Shown piece by piece: positions 58,541-64,000 of a DNA stretch of 64,000 nucleotides (position 1 is the stretch's first letter; each line of letters begins with the position of its first letter). Origin of the DNA: Bedellia somnulentella (Eukaryota; Arthropoda; Insecta; Lepidoptera; Bedelliidae); NCBI GenBank assembly GCA_963576735.1, contig OY755186.1:12697970-12761969 (forward strand). The letters are read 5' to 3'. The notes below the pieces were generated by a model. That model saw only the letters and a list, made by a program, of their open reading frames with translations, ran no database searches and was not told the DNA's origin. The position numbers were made by a program, and so were the translations under genes.

Positions 58541-58919
58541 AAATTGCCGTTTGGGGAATGCGTGATATTATTGTATCCTGTTTTCTACGTAAATCATTTT
58601 TTTAGCAACGTTGTGCATATTTTGTGGTGGGTAAAAAATGATAAACTGTCATGTGACCTTATCGCATTTTGCTAGTACAACGTAAAATTTTTTCTTGGAA
58701 AAAAATAATATATTATTCAGTCCATTTTCTTATTTTTGTCTCTTAAACATTTGTTGTGTTTGTGTGTGTTTCATGAATCTTAAATGTAAGAGCACAGTGA
58801 TTTTATTTTCATTAAAAATGTATGAAAAGTAGATAATAATAAAAAGGATTGTATTTTATTTAATTTTGACTGTAAGCCATTAAAATGTTGTCCCACCTTT
58901 AGTAACCTAAAAAAAAACA

Positions 58920-59095
58920 ACAAGGCATGTAATTTAAATCTTTTTGTTCATGAAAACCTCATGTAGGGATTATTACTAATGAATAAAGAATAAATAAAGG
59001 GAAGAATTTTTTTTTTCGACATTTTTTTTTTCCTGCCTGTGTCGAAATTTTTCTTTCCTTTATTTATTCTTTATTCATTAGTAACAAGGCATGTT
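58920..59095. mobile_element. Fold-back repeat
   Basis: Arms of about 30 bases (TTACTAATGAATAAAGAATA at 58973, its complement ending at 59084) enclose T-rich DNA. ACAAGGCATGT occurs on both sides and may be a target duplication. The ATGAAAACCTCATGTAGGGA part recurs near 15500 and 46570. Confidence 0.55.
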
Positions 59096-59740
59096 TTTAA
59101 CCGACTTCAAAAAAGGAGTGTTCTCAATTCGACCGTTTTTTTTATGTTTGTTCGTCGATTACTTCGCCATTTATGAACTGATTTTGATTATTATTTTTTA
59201 TTCGAAAGTAGATATTCCCGGATTGGTACTATGATGAGGATATCAGGGTCTGATGATGGGATCCTGGAGAAATCGAGGGGAACCCTCAAATTTTATAGGC
59301 AAATGTACCGCGTTTTACATATTTTCTGAACTTATATTGGCATTTGCTTCTGAAAATCATATTGTTATGCTGCTGAGCTGATGATGGAAGGTGTGGGTCC
59401 TCAATCACTAGTAGTTAGGAAACAATTCTTTCAACATTCTATGTAGATTTATACTCCTCTTCATAGCTTTTATGAAGAGAAGTACATGTTCAACTTCCAA
59501 AAGTGGCTGAGGAATTTCTCATTCCAAAGCTCTGGCTACCCCGTTAAGGGATTTATAGTCGTGAGTATATGTATGTATGTATGTAAGTACAGGTTCACTA
59601 AACATTTCTTTTGTTATGATATTGTTACCGAGAAAGTACCATGAGACCAGGATCTGATGATGGCATCCCAGGAAATCGAGAGGACTGTCGAAACTCACAA
59701 TCATATGACCACAGACATGTATTTGAATAGATGCCGCAAG
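59096..59740 (+). mobile_element. Unclassified interspersed repeat, interrupted by a family B fragment
   Basis: It opens with TTAACCGACTTCAAAAAAGG and has two similar blocks (CAGGGTCTGATGATGGGATC near 59247; CAGGATCTGATGATGGCATC near 59650). A family B 3' fragment lies at 59488-59586. The ACCGACTTC motif also ends the fold-back at 62620-63485. Confidence 0.5.
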
Positions 59741-59850
59741 TGCATGTACTTCGCGTGTAAAAACTGAGTAAAATTATCTTAGTTTATCGCCATTTGTTTG
59801 AGTCCGTGCTCGAACGTTCTCGGTGACAGATGTCAAGCTAAATATAAAAA

Positions 59851-59930
59851 ATGCCTAATTGTGCCGTATTGAGTTGCAAAAACTATCTAAATAAAGCGGG
59901 ACTAATTAATAGAAAGATTTCCTTTCATCG
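59851..59930 (+). pseudogene. THAP-domain first-exon fragment
   Basis: An ATG at 59851 opens MPNCAVLSCKNYLNKAGL and ISFHRL, the first half of a THAP zinc finger (C-x4-C, then SFHR). A GT donor follows at about 59929. THAP domains bind DNA and occur in both host genes and P-element transposases. The second half (Trp, Cys-His pair) is not in the window, so this may be a real first exon or a relic. Confidence 0.45.
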
Positions 59931-60234
59931 GTTGGTCACTTTATTATTAGATTATGTGGTTTTTATTGCAAAATCAATTATTTCGTGTTCGTTGTGGTTT
60001 TACACTGAAAAACTTTTAAACGAGTGTGTATCGCTTTATTTATAATACATTGCCACTTTTAGTTACAAAGCTATCTAGTATGGCTTGTCTATTAAAACAC
60101 GCAATGAACATCAAAATGAACTATATTTTCACCTGTCAATCAGCTACATGGTACGGTAGCTATTGTCATATTTCTGTCATTTTAAGCAAAATGTGTTGTA
60201 CCTACACAGATAGTTCGGCTGCGTTAAACTAAAA

Positions 60235-60950
60235 ACAAGTATGTCGTTTTCGGCAAATTTTACAGGAGAGCGAAAAAACATTTTATTTCTTTAAATTTAA
60301 ATATTTCCTAAAGTTATTGTCGGATCTTGATGATTTTTGGATATGTCCGACGTGATGTAGTTTCCTAATGAAATTAATATTTTTTTTAACTTGACCTTTA
60401 CAGTAACGCCAATGCAGAATGAAAATGCTTTTAGCATAATCTTACCCTATTATTTTTATCAATAGCGCCTTAAATAAGAAGATATTTTGAGTTTTAATAA
60501 TGTAGAAATAAGGGTCTTTCTATGACGAATCCAACGGTGTAAAAAAAAGCAAACGCTCAAAAATCGACATACTTGTTTTAAGCTTAGAGCAGCCGAGTTG
60601 TATTCGATTCTAATTCTAATCGATTTTGGGAACAGAGAAATGATAATATTCGCGATGTATGTTCCATGTATCTAAAATATTTTTATTACTACAATGTTTC
60701 TGTTAAATAATTAATTGGAATATTCTTGTTTTAACTTTGTTTTTATTTAATAAAAGAACAGTTTAATTTTAGTTACAAGTTTTTCTCTAAGCTACATTTC
60801 TTAACGTGTGGTATGTGTCAGTCTTTATTTACTTCCTTCCTTCACTCAGTGTTGCCAATATAAATGTACATATATACACGAACACGCCTTCTTACATAAG
60901 TTGAAAGCTTCTTAAGTACTACAGTAATTATAATCAATTAGGGAACTATA
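60235..60950. other. AT-rich DNA, nothing recognised
   Basis: I found no exon, RNA gene or clear repeat. Confidence 0.4.
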
Positions 60951-60959
60951 CTCCTTTTA

Positions 60960-61301
60960 ATTTAGCATTTTTAAGTTAGTGAATTTAAAATTTCCCACAT
61001 ATTTATATCTGCAATTTTATTTTCTGACTCTATTTTGTATACTTCCCTGCTAAACATTTTAATTTACAAAATGATAGTGAACTTCAATGTGCTTAGAATT
61101 CTTTGTAAAGTTTCCATACTTAGAAATAGCTACAGCTGCTGAACTATCTTCATAGATTTTAACTGGTTCACAAACCTTAGTAAAAACATCATTCATTACA
61201 CAAATGAGAAAATTTAATTCTGTTACTGCTTCTGATAATTCTACATATTCAGCAAATGTTGAAGAGTTTGTTACACTACTTTGTTTTTTTTTTATTTCCA
61301 A
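60960..61301 (-). pseudogene. Ty1/copia retrotransposon RNase H fragment
   Basis: The 80-codon frame at 61059-61301 reads TNSSTFAEYVELSEAVTELN, KIYEDSSAAVAISKYGN and SKHIEVHYHFV. This is the conserved RNase H end of copia polyproteins. Further pol sequence (ENKIADI) follows in another frame to about 60965. No LTR, integrase or RT is near. Confidence 0.75.
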
Positions 61302-61309
61302 TATTGAAC

Positions 61310-61760
61310 AAATGAAGAGTTCCGTACTATCATCTATAATAGAAAATAACGTTTTTGTATGGGAGCCCCTTTGATATTAACTTTACTGTTATTTAATTAT
61401 TTAGTTTGAAAGGTGATATACAAGTAAATATACTCTTAAAATTTTAAGTATCTACTTATTAACGTTTTAATATTGAGCAAACAATTACGGAAAAAAACAC
61501 GTTTATTGTAAGGGCCCCCCCTTAAAATCCTTTTTTTACTTGTATTTGTTGTTATAGCGGCAACAGAAATACGTCATTGGTGAAAATTTCAGCTTTCTAG
61601 TTATCACTATTTATGAGATACAGCTTGGAGAAAAACAGACAGCGAAAAAAAAAACCTGATTATTTTTCCTTCTCTACAAGTTATTTTATTTGTTTTTTTT
61701 TTTCAAATCCAAATTAGTTCTGGGTTGTATTATATTTTGTCATAGCGCCTTCTACTGGCT
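61310..61760. repeat. Unclassified interspersed repeat
   Basis: TTGTTATAGCGGCAACAGAA and GTGAAAATTTCAGCTTTCTA resemble sequences I associate with repeats in lepidopteran genomes. No coding capacity and unclear ends. This is recognition, not proof. Confidence 0.35.
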
Positions 61761-61764
61761 TTCC

Positions 61765-62245
61765 TTTTTGTAGATAAAATTTCTTCTCGGGTTTTTTTTA
61801 AATCATTTCGGAACTTTCCGAGAACAAATTATTAAAACTAGTTAATTAGGTAGGTTATCAATAAGGACAAGTTATTATAATAATAAAGGCTACTGAGCTA
61901 CTCACTGACTAACTGACTCATTAACTCACTGATTTAGATCGTTGTTCTCCGAGAAAATGTAGTGGTGGAGGAAAATAATGTAGGAAGAGTTGCTCGGAAT
62001 AAAAATGAGACCATGAGAAAATAGCGTTATTAAAAAACAGGTATAATTCTAGATTTATCATTCTTCTGTCAATTTATCATTCGTCTGCCGATGCACTCGA
62101 ATATAATCGATTTAATCGTTTACGCGCTGACGGGGAGTTCCTATCACTAAATTGCTCATGTAAAGTCACAGTAGGTGGAAAAATAATGGCACGCTTGGTT
62201 TCTATATAAGAAATGACACTTGCGTTATCTATTCAAATACAGATC
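61765..62245. other. AT-rich DNA, nothing recognised
   Basis: A few CTGACTAACTGACT-like short repeats but no gene. Confidence 0.35.
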
Positions 62246-62249
62246 TGTG

Positions 62250-62430
62250 CATATGACAGTGTATTTGTTCAAAATGCCGATAGGCCTGCCCTGTATAACG
62301 TGAGAACACTCTCCAAGCAAATCGTGGGTACTCTGAACAACAGGTGACAATGTCACGTGATATTCAGAAGTATTACTACCTCTGCTAACCCCTTCGGGGA
62401 TACTCGGCGTGAACGTTTGAGTCTTCCTTG
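62250..62430 (+). mobile_element. SINE family A, 3' half
   Basis: Runs from TGACAGTGTATTTGTTCAAA to GGCGTGAACGTTTGAG. The tRNA-like head is missing. Confidence 0.7.
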
Positions 62431-62619
62431 AGATGTAGAATTGTAGACCATCGCCTTTCGAGGGATTTCAAGAACAATGTAAAGCTACATATGGTTGAGC
62501 CTATTTAATATCGTACAATAATAGAAATACCGGAAATACGAAGAATAATACAGTAACCGTCGCTTCCTCATCCGAGAGGCATCTTTGCCAGGCCTACCCA
62601 TCTCTAAAACTCGTAAATT

Positions 62620-63485
62620 TAAATATTTTTTAACAAAAAGAAAACCGACTTCATAGTTGGAAAAACAACCGAAAATAAACAATCTACTAAAACTAGTACT
62701 AAAAAGTACGAAATAAGTTTTTTAATCGATTATGAGTACTGTGATTAATACCTTAGCAATTTTTTTATTCCACACACATCAGTTCAACCTACCTAAATAT
62801 TAAAATTCTTTTAAATTAATTTCTGAGTCGGTGCCAGTCAAACAAAAGTAAATTCACCCTACTATCTATCTCTATAACAATATATATCTATCGCCTAACG
62901 TTTTAAATGGTAATACGTACAAAAATCAATTTACCCTACAACTACAAGGTATCCTACATTCTACATGTCGCACTCTCAGAACGAAAGAGGCTCAACTCAA
63001 AAATAGTGATATTGAGTTACAATCATAGAGAGGCATAAAAAAGTATGTTCTAAAACAACGGCACTTATTGTTATAGGGTTGGAAAATTCGCTATCCTGTT
63101 TTTTTAACGATTAGTGCCTTTATTCCATTATTCATCGGATTGAGCATACCTTTTTATGTCTCTCTAGGATTGTAACTCAATATCACTATTTTTGAGATGA
63201 GCCTCTTTCGTTCTGAGAGTGCGATGTATATGAAGTGCGAAATACACACTTATTACTATATCAATCATTACGCAGGCTGGCACCGACTCACAAATTAATT
63301 TAAGAGATTTTTAAGATTTAGGTAGGTTGAACTGACGCGTGTGGAATGAAGAAATTGCTAAGGTATTAATCACAGTACTCATATTCAATTAAAAAACTTA
63401 TTTCGTACTTTTTAGTACTAGATTGTTTATTTTCGGTTTTTCCAACTATGAAGTCGGTTTTCTTTTTGTTAAAATATATTTTATT
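62620..63485. mobile_element. Large fold-back element
   Basis: An inverted repeat with arms of about 300-370 bp around a centre near 63090. The outer ends are TTAACAAAAAGAAAACCGAC on both sides. Inner matching blocks include CACAGTACTCAT-type, GGTAGGTTGAACTGA and CTCTTTCGTTCTGAGAGTGC. The arms differ at scattered bases and small gaps. No open frame; probably a non-autonomous DNA transposon. Confidence 0.75.
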
Positions 63486-63983
63486 TTCTCAATAATGCAA
63501 CATGCAAATTAATACTTATATAATACTTAAATTTATATTATACGGATGTTTCACTGACTAACTATCTAGGATGTCTGTATGTATGTAAGCAGGATGCAAG
63601 TTGCTGCCGAAGATATATTAATAGAAAATACAAGGTAGGTCTCTCTTAATAAGTCCAGTTCAAGAACTGGGTTGACTGATATACTTCCATGGTATACCAC
63701 ATAAAGCTTTCAGAACAAACAGCGCTCGGATATCAGTGCAGTCTTTTTCAAAATTCATTTTTCTTGAAGTCATTACAGTAAATATGTAAATTAGGCTTGG
63801 GTAGATCCAGCTCCGCGAGGTGATTCGAATCACCAGGTTCAGGCTCAGTTCCGGTACTGAATCCTCTTAACCGGGCCGGACCGCTTATCGAATCCGGCTC
63901 GGTTAAGAAATTCAGAACTGAATCAAACAACCAAAAAATACCACGCTTACTTCGCGAAACGTAACGTACGTAATGTATAATGA

Positions 63984-63999
63984 TTCTGTTTGTGTACAG
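63984..63999 (+). promoter_or_regulatory. Candidate splice acceptor at window edge
   Basis: The window ends TTCTGTTTGTGTACAG and G. A T-rich tract followed by CAG|G is a fair acceptor. Exon 16 of POLRMT ends in phase 2 with CG, and G would complete an Arg codon. It could be the next POLRMT exon, but one base of exon cannot prove it. Confidence 0.3.
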
Positions 64000-64000
64000 G

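Noticed and set aside
63748..63930. Minus-strand 60-codon frame rich in Gly, Pro and Glu
   Set aside because: It covers an imperfect inverted repeat (TTCAGTTC / GAACTGAA-like blocks); it looks like repeat DNA, not a gene.

Overview
The window is nuclear DNA of an insect, most likely a moth or butterfly (Lepidoptera); I cannot name the species. The evidence is many-exon genes with GT/AG introns, an animal mitochondrial RNA polymerase gene, ZAD-type zinc fingers (an arthropod domain), and dense interspersed repeats of lepidopteran style: RTE and CR1/jockey-type LINEs, tRNA-headed SINEs, Helitrons with TC...CTAG ends, and elements ending in TATG microsatellites. There is no sign of a bacterial or viral genome. 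Two large host genes lie head to head.

1-16 kb is mostly mobile DNA. A short SINE-like element (called family B here) was hit by an RTE-type LINE (minus strand, 2217-9479), and that LINE was hit by a CR1/jockey-type LINE (plus strand, 4359-7440); both events left visible target-site duplications. Next is a mariner-superfamily fold-back element (12289-15181). Its two arms each carry the 3' part of a decayed transposase gene, and between them lies an apparently intact two-exon gene for an unrelated protein of about 211 residues.

16.4-31.6 kb (minus strand) is a 14-exon gene, 5' end not found. It encodes four Myb/SANT-like modules arranged A-B-A-B, then a ZAD domain, then five C2H2 fingers. Repeated exon phases and sizes show that a six-exon cassette was duplicated. 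Its last exon was also duplicated downstream; that copy decayed and was split by a hAT-like MITE. One intron holds a 1.5-kb 'half-LINE' with an intact ORF1, no ORF2 and a 9-bp target duplication.

36-54 kb (plus strand) is the mitochondrial RNA polymerase gene (POLRMT). I resolve 16 coding exons, about 1005 residues, in unbroken phase. The C-terminal catalytic part is not in the window; the last bases look like the next splice acceptor. The gene carries partial copies of its own exons: decayed copies of exon 13 in intron 12; an apparently perfect array of 39 copies of the 3' end of exon 15 with its splice donor (101-bp period, 49416-53319); and stray copies of the end of exon 16.

54-64 kb is probably POLRMT intron. 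It holds MITEs, fold-back elements, LINE and copia scraps, a THAP-domain first exon and a tRNA-Gly(UCC) gene. Family B (about 25 copies) and family A (a 370-bp tRNA-headed SINE with 11-13 bp target duplications) recur throughout.
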